This document shows, one piece after another, positions 1 to 8,523 of a stretch of 64,000 nt of DNA (the stretch's first letter is position 1; each line of letters opens with the position of its first letter). A model generated the notes under the pieces. It made no database searches, had not been told where the DNA came from, and saw only the letters and a list, made by a program, of their open reading frames with translations. Source of the stretch: Clostridia bacterium (lineage in GTDB: Bacteria > Bacillota > Clostridia > TANB77 > CAG-465); the NCBI GenBank assembly GCA_017626395.1, contig JAGAIU010000055.1, positions 34,092 to 98,091 of the forward strand, read 5' to 3'. Both the position numbers and the translations under genes were made by a program.

Positions 1-590
1 TTAGTAGGATACTTTTCTATTGTAACTTGTACAACTTGACCATCTTTAATATTTGCTGAGTTCTTTTTAGATATGTATATATCTTCAATGCTATCATCTA
101 TTGGTACAACAAATCCGAAATTTCTAGATTTAGAAAATCTACCGATAACTTGAGTAACGTTTCTTTTAAGTATTTTTGCTACTTTACCTTCTCTACTTCT
201 GCCTGTTGAATCACAAATTTCTACTAGAATTTCATCATCATTCATAGCACCATTTAAATTTTTAGCAGAGATATACACATCTTCTCCTTCTTCTACAAGA
301 CCAAATCCAAATCCTGCACTTTTTGCTTGATATCTACATCTTACTAAATTAGATTTACTATATGGAACATATCTTTTACTATCATCTAAATATATAATTC
401 CTTCATTTTCTAATTCTGTTAATATTCTATCTAATTGGGCTAAATCACTTTTAGGTATAGAAAACAATGCTACAATTTGTTTTCTAGTTACAAGTTCGTA
501 TTTATTATCCAAAAAGAAGGAAGTTAATACTTCCTTCCTCATAGTGTATTTATCCTTTTGATTTTTATTAACTATCTTTTTACTATTCAT
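1..590 (-). CDS. rnr: Ribonuclease R, 5' part only (runs off the left edge)
   Basis: The minus-strand reading frame is open from ATG at 590 to the window edge, about 196 residues. It starts MNSKKIVNKNQKDKYTMR. Residues about 15-75 look like the winged-helix (HTH_12) domain of RNase R. They are followed by two cold-shock/OB-like stretches with the motifs GFGFGLVEEGEDVYIS and GRFSKSRNFGFVVP. RNase R is a 3'-5' exoribonuclease for structured RNA and takes part in RNA quality control. The catalytic RNB domain lies outside the window. The gene sits 15 bp downstream of secG on the same strand, the usual secG-rnr arrangement of Firmicutes. The family call rests on domain order and context. Confidence 0.85.
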   Translation of the reverse strand, partial: MNSKKIVNKNQKDKYTMRKEVLTSFFLDNKYELVTRKQIVALFSIPKSDLAQLDRILTELENEGIIYLDDSKRYVPYSKSNLVRCRYQAKSAGFGFGLVEEGEDVYISAKNLNGAMNDDEILVEICDSTGRSREGKVAKILKRNVTQVIGRFSKSRNFGFVVPIDDSIEDIYISKKNSANIKDGQVVQVTIEKYPT

Positions 591-605
591 ATCTTTTCTT
601 TAACC

Positions 606-842
606 TTATTTTATTATTGAAAATGTTGTAGCAAAGCATAGAATACAGAAAACTATAGCTAAAACAACAGTATATTTAGATAATATACCATCTAATGTTT
701 TTGATTTATTTGATCCATAAAATGTATTACTTCCAGTAACAGCTGATTGTCCATCTTTACTTGATTGTAGCATTACAACCACTGTAAGAATGATACCAAC
801 TATTATTGTAGCTATTGCTAAAGTCCAATCTATCCAACCCAT
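606..842 (-). CDS. secG: SecG, preprotein translocase subunit
   Basis: 78 residues with two membrane segments (about 8-27 and 57-76). Between them is a short cytoplasmic loop with the family hallmark of small and polar residues (SSKDGQSAVTGS). SecG joins SecYE in the membrane channel that exports unfolded proteins and helps SecA cycling. The length matches the family. The gene starts after an AGGAGG site and has its own promoter upstream. rnr follows 15 bp after the stop and is probably co-transcribed. Confidence 0.93.
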   Translation of the reverse strand: MGWIDWTLAIATIIVGIILTVVVMLQSSKDGQSAVTGSNTFYGSNKSKTLDGILSKYTVVLAIVFCILCFATTFSIIK

Positions 843-883
843 ATTGTATTCCTCCTATTTAATCTTGTTTTTTTTACTCACTT

Positions 884-912
884 ATTATAGCATAAAAGAT
901 ATTAAAATACAA
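884..912 (-). promoter_or_regulatory. Promoter of secG-rnr
   Basis: On the minus strand there is a TTGTAT -35 box (907-912), 17 bp, and a TATAAT -10 box (884-889). Transcription would start near 877 and give a leader of about 35 nt carrying the AGGAGG site of secG. Confidence 0.6.
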
Positions 913-927
913 GCATTTGTAAATGTT

Positions 928-2883
928 TTATTTAATTGCCTCTAGTAACGAGTTAATTTTATCACTATTTAATAACATATTCTTTTCTTCAAATACATCA
1001 AGTATATATCCTGTATACTCCTCATACATTTGAGAAGCATAATCATTATATCCATGATTTACAATTAATTTATTTAAATTATTTGTTAGAAATACTAAGT
1101 AATCTACATAGCCTTGTTCAATGTCTGAACTATAATTTATTACTACTAAATAATCCAAATATTTTGTTATATAGTATAAAGCATCTTCTATTACATATTT
1201 GTTATTTTTCTCATATTTTAATTCATTATTTACGCTCTTTTCTATTTTAGATATTATTTCATATCTCTTTTCTAGATTTTCTTCACCATATATTTCTTTT
1301 CTAATATCCATTATATCTAAATATGTCCTACAAGCAACTATGTAATTATTTATATAATCTAAATCATAAGGATCAAGTTTTAAAGATAATCCACAAAAAT
1401 TAATAACTTGTTCTTGTTTAGATAAACTGTTATTTAAATTATCTACTTTAACTGGTTGTATAATTGTTGCTAATGTTTGACTCAATGTAATACCAAATAC
1501 TATAACAAATAGGATTACATACCCTACTTTAAATTTAGTACTAACTTTTTCCACTTTATCTACACACATACCAAATAGTATTGCCAGTACAAACAACATG
1601 AATGTGTATGTTAAAAATACATCAAATGCACTAAATATTAAAAGTGCAATTAACATTAATATATATATATTATTTTCAGATTTCTTCATTATATATGCAA
1701 TTACAGCTATTATACTTACCAGTCCTAAAATTCCAGATTCAACTAAAACTTGCATAAATAAACTATGAACTTCAAGTGATATATATTCTATACTCTGAAC
1801 AGTCTCATATGCCGTTCTAAAGCCATTTCCGCCTATACCGAATAACAGATTAGGTATAGACTTTGTAACTATCTTTAAAGCGTCATTATAATACGTAAGT
1901 CTTAAATCTGTACTATCAAAATTCGTAAAGTAATCTGTTAATCTAGTAACCATTGAGCTATTAATTATTAAGTTAATATTTACTATACTAAATACTAAAA
2001 TTAAAGCTATTACTATTGCATCTAAATTAACTTTTTTATTTGCTACTTCTACGTTATTTCTTAGTAAATTATACACAGTAAACACAGCTAAACTAAGAAT
2101 AATTACTAATATAATATTAAATTTAGCACATAATACAGATGCTATAAATCCATATGCTATATTTACAAAGTTGTATAGTATCTTTTCTCTCTTTTTATTT
2201 TTAAAACAAAATATTGTAGTAAAGATTATTGTTAGTAACATTACCATTTTAGATTGTGTTAAAAACATCATAACTGTAAAGAACTGTATTAATAATGTAA
2301 CAGTTATTTTCTTAGTTTTGCTATACTCTTTAGTTTGTATCTTGTTCATTAAGTATAAAATACTAATAGTGCATAGAATACCTAAAATATTTGCATATTG
2401 AAGCACAGAAGATAATTTTCCAGCATTATCATCTAGATATCCACTTCCAATAGAGCTTAACATTTTATCTAATATTCTAAAACTCATTTCATCTATTCCA
2501 AGCAGTCCAAATATTAATGTAAATGCTACTATAGATTTAACATACTTTTCTTTATTTTCACTACTTGATACCAAACAGAATATTAAATACATTGTATATA
2601 TTCTAGTTGCAAAATTTAAAGCACCTGACATAGTAGTTGCATTAAATATTACTGGTATAAAATACGATATTGAAAAGATTAATAGAAACAAACTTACTAT
2701 ACTATTTTTCTTGATATCTCTTATATTTAAAAGAAAAAATATAGCAGATATAATTTGAATTACACATACACCAATTAGTGCATCTTGTTTATAATATCCA
2801 CCTTTTTTTATTCCAATTAAAAATAGAATAATTACCAAAGCATATTCTAAAATACTATTTATTTTCTTTTTATCTAAAATCAT
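928..2883 (-). CDS. O-antigen ligase/polymerase (Wzy/WaaL)-like membrane protein
   Basis: 651 residues. The first 460 or so form about 12 hydrophobic segments. The last 180 (from about residue 480) are soluble and mostly helical, with TPR-like character. The loop around residues 345-375 carries GIGGNGFRTAYETVQS and then EVHSLFMQVLVESGILGL. This matches the conserved (H)N.(Y/F)L.....G..G pattern of the O-antigen ligase family (PF04932). Members join or polymerise lipid-linked glycans on the outer face of the membrane. In a Gram-positive the product would be a capsule or a wall-linked polysaccharide. No other glycan genes are adjacent, so the substrate is unknown. Confidence 0.7.
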   Translation of the reverse strand: MILDKKKINSILEYALVIILFLIGIKKGGYYKQDALIGVCVIQIISAIFFLLNIRDIKKNSIVSLFLLIFSISYFIPVIFNATTMSGALNFATRIYTMYLIFCLVSSSENKEKYVKSIVAFTLIFGLLGIDEMSFRILDKMLSSIGSGYLDDNAGKLSSVLQYANILGILCTISILYLMNKIQTKEYSKTKKITVTLLIQFFTVMMFLTQSKMVMLLTIIFTTIFCFKNKKREKILYNFVNIAYGFIASVLCAKFNIILVIILSLAVFTVYNLLRNNVEVANKKVNLDAIVIALILVFSIVNINLIINSSMVTRLTDYFTNFDSTDLRLTYYNDALKIVTKSIPNLLFGIGGNGFRTAYETVQSIEYISLEVHSLFMQVLVESGILGLVSIIAVIAYIMKKSENNIYILMLIALLIFSAFDVFLTYTFMLFVLAILFGMCVDKVEKVSTKFKVGYVILFVIVFGITLSQTLATIIQPVKVDNLNNSLSKQEQVINFCGLSLKLDPYDLDYINNYIVACRTYLDIMDIRKEIYGEENLEKRYEIISKIEKSVNNELKYEKNNKYVIEDALYYITKYLDYLVVINYSSDIEQGYVDYLVFLTNNLNKLIVNHGYNDYASQMYEEYTGYILDVFEEKNMLLNSDKINSLLEAIK

Positions 2884-2934
2884 TTTTCACCCTCTAATAT
2901 ACCGAAATTATATATTATTTTATATAAAAATTCA

Positions 2935-2967
2935 ATAAAAAAAGAAGCCTAAACTATATTAAGCTCC
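2935..2967 (-). terminator. Possible terminator of the ribbon-helix-helix gene
   Basis: On the minus strand, an imperfect stem of about 8 bp with one bulge (GAGCTTAA against TTAGGCTTC) is followed by TTCTTTTTTT. It begins at the stop codon of the small gene at 2967-3143. Confidence 0.4.
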
Positions 2968-3143
2968 TATGAATCTAAATTTTTAAGTCCGTACTCTATA
3001 ATTTGATTTACTACACTATTAAAAGATATATTATTCTTTTCTGCCACAGCAGTTATTCTATCATAAGTTTTACCACTCATTCTAATTGTACGTGTTATTG
3101 TATCTTTATTTCTAGTATTTGCCACTATTTTTAGTTTCTCCAT
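2967..3143 (-). CDS. Small ribbon-helix-helix (Arc/CopG-like) DNA-binding protein
   Basis: 58 residues starting MEKLKIVANTRNKDTITRTI. The segment TITRTIRMSGKTYDRITAVA is followed by KNNISFNSVVNQIIEYGL. This fits the Arc/CopG fold: a short beta strand (TRTIRM), helix A (GKTYDRITAVAEKN), and helix B starting at SFNSVVNQIIEYGL. Such proteins are dimeric repressors, often autoregulatory and often the antitoxin of a toxin pair. No toxin lies beside it. The nearest gene is a divergent MazG-like enzyme 140 bp away. The site AGGTGAGAAT precedes the ATG. Target unknown. Confidence 0.65.
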   Translation of the reverse strand: MEKLKIVANTRNKDTITRTIRMSGKTYDRITAVAEKNNISFNSVVNQIIEYGLKNLDS

Positions 3144-3186
3144 ATTCTCACCTATTTTTATTATATGTAAAAACTTGACGAAAATT

Positions 3187-3205
3187 AGTGTACTAAAAAG
3201 TGTAC
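3187..3205. promoter_or_regulatory. Candidate operator: repeated AGTGTAC
   Basis: AGTGTAC occurs twice (3187-3193 and 3199-3205) at a 12-bp period in the divergent intergenic region. The first copy also lies in the dyad TTAGT-gt-ACTAA. Ribbon-helix-helix repressors bind short repeats of this kind. The link to the neighbouring RHH gene is inference. Confidence 0.3.
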
Positions 3206-3283
3206 ATTCAAATTTTATATTATAATTTACTAGTATTTTACATTATTTTATATTAAAATATAGTTATATAAAGGAGAATTGAT

Positions 3284-3619
3284 ATGGAAAGAATATATAA
3301 TAAATTGGTACGTGATAGAATACCTGAAATAATTTCAAATAAAGGTGAACAACCTATAACTCATATTCTTAATGACGAAGAATACAAGAAAGAATTAGAA
3401 AAGAAACTATATGAAGAATATAATGAAGTTTTAGGAGCTACTAATTCTAATGATAGAATTGAAGAACTTGCAGATATGTTAGAAATACTTAAAGCTCTTG
3501 CCTCTTTAGAAAATAAAACAATTGAAGACGTTTTAGAAGTAGCTGATCAAAAAGCTCAAAAACGTGGTGGATTTAAAAATAAGATATTTTTAGAAAAAGT
3601 TATATCCGATAAAAATTAA
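3284..3619 (+). CDS. MazG-like / phosphoribosyl-ATP pyrophosphohydrolase-like NTP hydrolase
   Basis: 111 residues beginning MERIYNKLVRDRIPEII, the typical opening of the small house-cleaning subgroup (COG4997-like). Metal-binding acidic residues characteristic of the all-alpha MazG fold are visible: EEYNEV (about 44-49) and EELADMLEIL (about 60-69). Members hydrolyse (d)NTPs or related nucleotides to monophosphates and PPi. The substrate cannot be told from sequence. The start is supported by AAGGAG 6 bp upstream. No partner gene is in the same operon. Confidence 0.75.
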   Translation: MERIYNKLVRDRIPEIISNKGEQPITHILNDEEYKKELEKKLYEEYNEVLGATNSNDRIEELADMLEILKALASLENKTIEDVLEVADQKAQKRGGFKNKIFLEKVISDKN

Positions 3620-3645
3620 TTAACTAATTTTTATATTTTAGACAA

Positions 3646-3679
3646 CAAAAAAGAACTAAGCTTAGCTTAGTTCTAATTT

Positions 3680-3680
<1 letters not shown>
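3646..3680 (-). terminator. Terminator downstream of tRNA-Arg, possibly bidirectional
   Basis: A perfect 10-bp stem AGAACTAAGC/GCTTAGTTCT with a 3-nt loop (3652-3674). On the minus strand it is followed by TTTTTT, ending the tRNA transcript. On the plus strand it is followed by AATTTT and may also end the MazG-like gene. Confidence 0.75.
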
Positions 3681-3756
<76 letters not shown>

Positions 3757-3780
3757 ATCTGTACTATTCAGTACTCCAAT

Positions 3781-3809
3781 ATAATAACACAGTTTGAATA
3801 AAAAATCAA
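3781..3809 (-). promoter_or_regulatory. Promoter of tRNA-Arg
   Basis: Minus strand: TTGATT (3804-3809), 17-bp spacer, TATTAT (3781-3786), ending about 25 bp before the mature 5' end of the tRNA. Confidence 0.6.
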
Positions 3810-3844
3810 GCACTTTTTACACTTTTTTATATTTTTTTCATTTT

Positions 3845-4963
3845 TTATACTTCATTTGTATCAATTACAATTAATGGAACTTCCATTTCTTCTTTTGTAA
3901 GCCCTGCATGTCTTGCTGCCATTTTGAAATCATCTCTATTCCATTCAATAGCTTTATCCCCTATTCCAAAAGCTATGTAATCTCCAACAAATTCATCTAT
4001 TTTAGGATTTTTCTCTCCTGTACCAAATAGATTTTTTTCATAAATTTCATCTTTAGATAAAAGTAAGAAATCTTTTTCAAATACTTTGTTAAATTCAGTT
4101 TTAAATATTTCTTTAAATTCTTCTTTAACAAAGAAATTTAAAGCTCTAGTTTCTATACTTGGTCTTCTTTCTAGCATATCTTGTAGTTTAGGATAATCTT
4201 CCATATATATAGTTTGTGTATCTATTAATCCATGATCTGCCATTACTATTATTAAGCTATCTTTTAACATTTCAGATATTTCACAAACTAAACTATTAAT
4301 ATATTTAACATTTTCTTTTACATATTCATGATCTGTACCAAGTGCATGCATAACAGCATCTGGTTCTTCAACATATGTATAGATAAAATCCTCAGATGGA
4401 TCTTTAGATATCTCTACTACTCTTCTTAGCATTTCTTCACAAGAATATGCAGATTCATCTGTATCTGAATACTTAGAAATATCATGAGTTTTTACTCTTC
4501 CATTTGTTATTTCTTTTATTCTATCAAATACATTGTGATATCCTATATATTTTCTTGCAACATTACAATCTTGTATTTGCTCATTACTATCTTGATATGT
4601 ATTTTTAAATACAGTAATATTTGCATCATATTCTTTAAAATACATATCCCAACCAAGCCAAGAATGCTCAATTGGAGCTTTACCACTTTCAACAGTTGGT
4701 ATTGCACAAGCTGTTGTAGATGGACATACAGATGATATTGTATCAGCAAAATGTTGCATTAAAAAATCTGTTGGTTTTAAATGCTTCTTTAATGTTGATA
4801 CTCCCATACCATCAAAAAGCATAAGTACTATATTTTCATATTTATTTTTTAGTTTTTCATCTAGTACTTCTAAGCTTTTATGTCCGTTATTATATCCGTA
4901 ATATTTAAGTATTGAACTTATTACAGATAATATACTTTTATCATAATCAGGATATTTTATCAT
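3845..4963 (-). CDS. Alkaline-phosphatase-superfamily phosphodiesterase/pyrophosphatase
   Basis: 372 residues with the two-metal pattern of type I phosphodiesterase/nucleotide pyrophosphatases (PF01663). Visible are D51 in LMLFDGMG, the nucleophile region CPSTTACA (Thr 83/84), D202 and H206 in PDAVMHALGTDH, D243-H244 in MADHGL, and H352 in AARHAGL. There is no signal peptide, so it is probably cytoplasmic. It follows the ABC-F gene by 10 bp and is likely co-transcribed. The family hydrolyses phosphate mono- or diesters; the substrate here is unknown. All expected metal ligands are present, so it should be active. Confidence 0.8.
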   Translation of the reverse strand: MIKYPDYDKSILSVISSILKYYGYNNGHKSLEVLDEKLKNKYENIVLMLFDGMGVSTLKKHLKPTDFLMQHFADTISSVCPSTTACAIPTVESGKAPIEHSWLGWDMYFKEYDANITVFKNTYQDSNEQIQDCNVARKYIGYHNVFDRIKEITNGRVKTHDISKYSDTDESAYSCEEMLRRVVEISKDPSEDFIYTYVEEPDAVMHALGTDHEYVKENVKYINSLVCEISEMLKDSLIIVMADHGLIDTQTIYMEDYPKLQDMLERRPSIETRALNFFVKEEFKEIFKTEFNKVFEKDFLLLSKDEIYEKNLFGTGEKNPKIDEFVGDYIAFGIGDKAIEWNRDDFKMAARHAGLTKEEMEVPLIVIDTNEV

Positions 4964-4973
4964 ATATTCCCCT

Positions 4974-6596
4974 CTATTCTTCTACTGAATAATTAGTTTC
5001 TTTCTTCATTAATTCTATATTTTGTTCTAAATACTCATCATATGTACATCTTCTATCAATGATACCATCTTCTGTTATTTCAATTATTCTGTTTGCTACA
5101 GTTTGAACGAATTGGTGGTCATGTGATACAAAGATTAATTCTGCATTTGTACGTATTAATCCTTCATTTAAAGCTGTGATACTTTCAAGGTCTAAATGGT
5201 TAGTTGGTTCATCTAAAAATACTAAGTTTGGTGCTTCAAGCATTGCTCTAGCCATCATACATCTAGCTTTTTCTCCACCAGATAAAACACCAAGTTTCTT
5301 TAATGCTTCATCTCCAGAGAATAACATTCTACCTAAGAAACTTCTTACTACGGTTTCATCTGTAATACCATAGTCATCTTGAATCCATTCAACGATACTT
5401 TTATTTGCTTTAAAGTATTCTTCATTGTCTTGTGGTACGTATGAAGGTGTAATTGTTTGACCAAATGTAAATTTACCTTCATCTGGTTTTAGTTCTCCCA
5501 TTAATATTTTAAATAATGTTGTTTTAGCTATACCATTTGAACCTACAAGAGCTATTTTATCTCCTTTAAGTACTTTAAATGATACATTGTTTAATACTTT
5601 TTCTCCATCTACTGTTTTTGAAATATTTTCAACAGAAAGTATTTCTTTTCCAGATTCTCTTTCAGGTTTGAAATCTATAAATGGATATCTTCTTGTAGAA
5701 GGTTTAATTTCATCTAGTTGTATTTTTTCTAATGTTTTCTTTCTAGATGTTGCTTGTTTAGATTTAGAAGCGTTGGCACTAAATCTTCTAATGAAGTCTT
5801 CTAATTCTTTTATCTTATCTTCTTTTTTCTTGTTAGCATCTTTCATTTGTTTTAAAGCTAATTGACTTGATTCATACCAGAAGTCATAGTTTCCAACAAA
5901 TATATTAATTTTACCATAGTCTATATCTAGAATATGTGTACATACTTTATTTAAGAAATATCTATCGTGAGATACAACTATAACTGTATTTTCAAAGTTA
6001 ATTAAAAATTCTTCTAACCAGCTAATAGCTGCCATATCTAAGTGGTTTGTTGGTTCGTCTAGTATTAATACGTCCGGATTGCCAAATAAAGCTTGTGCAA
6101 GTAATACTTTAACTTTTTGTGGTCCAACAAGTTCACGCATTAAACATTCGTGAAGTTCTGTTTCAATTCCAAGTCCATTTAAAAGTTGTGCTGCATCTGT
6201 TTCAGCCATCCATCCGTTAAGTTCAGCAAATTCAGCTTCTAGTTCACCCGCTTTTATACCATCTTCATCATTGAAATCTGGTTTTGCATATAATGCATCT
6301 TTTTCTTGCATTATTTGATATAATCTTTCATTACCGCGAATTACTGTATCTATAACTTTAACGTCATCATACATATAGTGGTCTTGTTTTAAAACACCAA
6401 GTCTTTCATCTTTAGTCATGTATACTTCGCCTTCACTTGGTTCTAATTCTCCTGTAAGTACTTTTAAAAATGTAGATTTACCAGCACCGTTTGCACCGAT
6501 AACTCCATAACAATTTCCTGGTGTAAATTTAACATTTACATCTTCATATAAAACTCTTTTTCCAAATCTTACTGTTACTCCGCTTGTTCCTAACAT
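4974..6596 (-). CDS. ABC-F family ATPase, YkpA/YbiT type
   Basis: 540 residues with two ABC ATPase domains joined by a charged linker (about residues 240-320) and no membrane segments, as in ribosome-associated ABC-F proteins. Walker A of domain 1 is GANGAGKST. Walker B motifs are LILDEPTNHLD and LVFLDEPTNHLD, and a signature LSGGEKARCMMARAM is present. The second Walker A reads GSNGIAKTT, with Ala where the consensus has Gly. This may be a subfamily trait rather than damage. ABC-F proteins bind the ribosomal E site and modulate translation, sometimes giving antibiotic protection. Length and start agree with B. subtilis YkpA. It leads the operon with the phosphatase-family gene. Confidence 0.87.
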   Translation of the reverse strand: MLGTSGVTVRFGKRVLYEDVNVKFTPGNCYGVIGANGAGKSTFLKVLTGELEPSEGEVYMTKDERLGVLKQDHYMYDDVKVIDTVIRGNERLYQIMQEKDALYAKPDFNDEDGIKAGELEAEFAELNGWMAETDAAQLLNGLGIETELHECLMRELVGPQKVKVLLAQALFGNPDVLILDEPTNHLDMAAISWLEEFLINFENTVIVVSHDRYFLNKVCTHILDIDYGKINIFVGNYDFWYESSQLALKQMKDANKKKEDKIKELEDFIRRFSANASKSKQATSRKKTLEKIQLDEIKPSTRRYPFIDFKPERESGKEILSVENISKTVDGEKVLNNVSFKVLKGDKIALVGSNGIAKTTLFKILMGELKPDEGKFTFGQTITPSYVPQDNEEYFKANKSIVEWIQDDYGITDETVVRSFLGRMLFSGDEALKKLGVLSGGEKARCMMARAMLEAPNLVFLDEPTNHLDLESITALNEGLIRTNAELIFVSHDHQFVQTVANRIIEITEDGIIDRRCTYDEYLEQNIELMKKETNYSVEE

Positions 6597-6624
6597 TTCT
6601 CTCTCCTTTAAAACACTAGTATAT

Positions 6625-6653
6625 ATTTTACTATAAAACTACATAAAAAGCAA
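6625..6653 (-). promoter_or_regulatory. Promoter of the ABC-F gene
   Basis: Minus strand: TTGCTT (6648-6653), 17 bp, TAAAAT (6625-6630). The start would be near 6618, just ahead of the AAAGGAGAG site. Confidence 0.5.
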
Positions 6654-6667
6654 CTAAAATACGAGCT

Positions 6668-6702
6668 AAAAAAACTTGAAACGTTAATATTTCAAGTTTT
6701 TT
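6668..6702 (-). terminator. Terminator of the gene at 6717-7754
   Basis: Stem AAAACTTGAAA/TTTCAAGTTTT (6671-6681 with 6690-6700) with an 8-nt loop, followed by T residues on the minus strand. It is symmetrical enough to work both ways. Confidence 0.7.
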
Positions 6703-6716
6703 ATATCTTCTTTTTT

Positions 6717-7754
6717 CTAAATATCTTTAACTTCAATTTGTGCTACTGTATTTGCAAAATTTTCTTTATTCATAGCTACAATATTTTCTTTAGTATACCC
6801 TACTAAAATATGTGGTCTTCTCTTATATATTTCTTGCATAGTTAATTTAAATTGTTCTTGATTTTCTTTTCCATTTGCAGGAGTATCTGAAATAATATGC
6901 TTTTTATTATCTTTAGTAACAACACATATTCTTCTAGCAGTCAGTACTCCATTTACTCTATAATCCATTGGATATATCCATACAATATCTGTATGCTTAA
7001 AGACTATTAATGAATCCGAATAAGAAATTAGATAATCTCTAGTAAATATTGTTTTAGTTTTTTCATATTCAATTTTCATTGGATCAGATAGTTGCACAGA
7101 AAGTTCACCTAAATCATATATTTTAGCATATTTTTTGATATGATTTTTTGTACGTATATACATGACTAATTGTGCTATACCAAATATTACTACAAACATT
7201 CCTAAAAAGCCTGCAAGTACATAGAATGTTATTGCACTATCATTAGGATTTCTTCCAGTATCAATTACATATCCTGCAAAATATGTGTCAAAATTTCCCC
7301 AATCTAAAATTGTTTCTTCGTACATATCATTGTATGTTTCCATTGCTATCTCTATTAGCTCTGAATTTAAGTATTCAGACATACCATAAACTACTACTGT
7401 TTCATTATTATTTTCATCATAAACTTTTTCTGCAAGCTCTAAATATTCGCTTTTAGATAACTCTAATATGTATAAGCAACTGTCATTTACAGCCATATAA
7501 TATTCAGATACTACTCTTCCATCCTCTGTATATTCTGCAAAACTATCTGTAAGAGCTATTATCTCACATTTTGCATATTGATTTTCTTCTGTTACTTCAT
7601 TTACATCAATAGCTTTAGGCAATTCTCTACTGTTTATTATAATACCTAAACATAGACAAAAAATACTGGCAAGTAAAAAGCCAATAATTACTTTTATCAT
7701 TGTTTTATTCTTTTTAAAGAGTTCCATCAATTCTTTTTCATTTTCTTTTCCCAT
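6717..7754 (-). CDS. Uncharacterised two-TM membrane protein
   Basis: 345 residues, function not recognised. One membrane segment lies near residues 22-43. An extracytoplasmic domain (about 50-175) is rich in acidic and aromatic residues. A second membrane segment is near 178-200, and a C-terminal cytoplasmic domain of about 145 residues follows. That domain has alternating hydrophobic strands (DYLISYSDSLIVFKHTDIVW), suggesting a PH-like or beta-sandwich fold. The gene is monocistronic with promoter, AGGTG site and terminator. It is divergent from mscL with back-to-back promoters, so the two could share a stress signal (inference). Confidence 0.55.
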   Translation of the reverse strand: MGKENEKELMELFKKNKTMIKVIIGFLLASIFCLCLGIIINSRELPKAIDVNEVTEENQYAKCEIIALTDSFAEYTEDGRVVSEYYMAVNDSCLYILELSKSEYLELAEKVYDENNNETVVVYGMSEYLNSELIEIAMETYNDMYEETILDWGNFDTYFAGYVIDTGRNPNDSAITFYVLAGFLGMFVVIFGIAQLVMYIRTKNHIKKYAKIYDLGELSVQLSDPMKIEYEKTKTIFTRDYLISYSDSLIVFKHTDIVWIYPMDYRVNGVLTARRICVVTKDNKKHIISDTPANGKENQEQFKLTMQEIYKRRPHILVGYTKENIVAMNKENFANTVAQIEVKDI

Positions 7755-7772
7755 ACATTTTCACCTAATTTA

Positions 7773-7801
7773 ATATTACACTGAGCTTTTATTTTTGTCA
7801 A
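7773..7801 (-). promoter_or_regulatory. Promoter of the gene at 6717-7754
   Basis: Minus strand: TTGACA (7796-7801), 17 bp, TAATAT (7773-7778). It lies 14 bp from the -35 box of the divergent mscL promoter. Confidence 0.65.
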
Positions 7802-7815
7802 TAATTATACATCTA

Positions 7816-7844
7816 TTGATTTTATCTAATTTTTAGTGTAATAT
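7816..7844 (+). promoter_or_regulatory. Promoter of mscL
   Basis: TTGATT (7816-7821), 17 bp, TAATAT (7839-7844). Transcription would start near 7851, leaving a leader of about 10 nt that carries only the GGTG site. Confidence 0.55.
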
Positions 7845-7860
7845 TTAGTTGGTGATTATT

Positions 7861-8361
7861 ATGAAAAAAATCGATAGCAAACAATTAAAAGAAAAATCTA
7901 AACAAAAAGCAAAACTTGCTTTTGAAGATTACAAAGCTTTTGCTTTAAAAGGAAATGCTTTAAATATGGCAATCGGTGTTGTTTTAGGTGGAGCTTTTAC
8001 TGCTATAGTTAACACTATAGTTTCTGCCGTAATTACACCACTTATTAGTTTAATTACAAGTAATGTAGATTTATCTACTCTATTCATCACTTTAAAAGGT
8101 GGAGAATTTGATACTTTAGAAGCTGCTAAAGCTGCTGGAGCTATTACTTTAAACTATGGTGAATTAATAAATGCAATTATTAACTTTATATTAATTTCTG
8201 TTATTTTATTCATACTAGTTAAAGCTTTAACTAAGTCTAATAAAAAAGAAGAAGAAAAAGTTGAAGTTACTACTAAAGAATGTCCATATTGCTTAAGTAC
8301 AATTCCACTTAAAGCAACAAGATGTGCTCATTGTACTAGTGAACTAAATGAAGAAAAATAA
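7861..8361 (+). CDS. mscL: Large-conductance mechanosensitive channel with C-terminal zinc ribbon
   Basis: 166 residues. After a basic N-terminal helix comes the family core FKAFALKGNALNMAIGVVLGG-like segment (TM1, about 30-55). TM2 is at about 100-125, and an added tail holds two CxxC pairs (CPYC and CAHC, about 139-157) forming a zinc ribbon. MscL opens under membrane tension to release solutes during hypo-osmotic shock. ATG 7861 is chosen because GGTG (7851-7854) fits it. The longer frame opens at TTG 7849, which lies at or before the predicted transcription start. The zinc ribbon replaces the usual C-terminal helical bundle. Confidence 0.92.
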   Translation: MKKIDSKQLKEKSKQKAKLAFEDYKAFALKGNALNMAIGVVLGGAFTAIVNTIVSAVITPLISLITSNVDLSTLFITLKGGEFDTLEAAKAAGAITLNYGELINAIINFILISVILFILVKALTKSNKKEEEKVEVTTKECPYCLSTIPLKATRCAHCTSELNEEK

Positions 8362-8373
8362 TTAATCTAAAAG

Positions 8374-8405
8374 AACTATCCATTATTTTATGGATAGTTT
8401 TTTTG
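8374..8405 (+). terminator. Terminator of mscL
   Basis: Stem AACTATCCAT/ATGGATAGTT with a 6-nt loop, followed by seven T residues. Confidence 0.85.
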
Positions 8406-8465
8406 TTATATTTATGCCTAAATTGATCCTCTTAAATCATATTTTTATATAAATTTTACTTTTTT

Positions 8466-8471
8466 TGAAAC
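8466..8471 (+). promoter_or_regulatory. Possible ECF-type -35 element (TGAAAC) of the sigma operon
   Basis: TGAAAC lies 53 bp before the sigma factor start. It matches the -35 element recognised by Bacillus SigM/SigW-type ECF factors, which usually autoregulate. The expected CGT-type -10 element is not clearly present (CTATC follows after 16 nt), so this is weak. Confidence 0.3.
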
Positions 8472-8523
8472 TATTTTATAATTTTTTCTATCTATATAGT
8501 TGAATTAAGAAAGGAGGTATATT

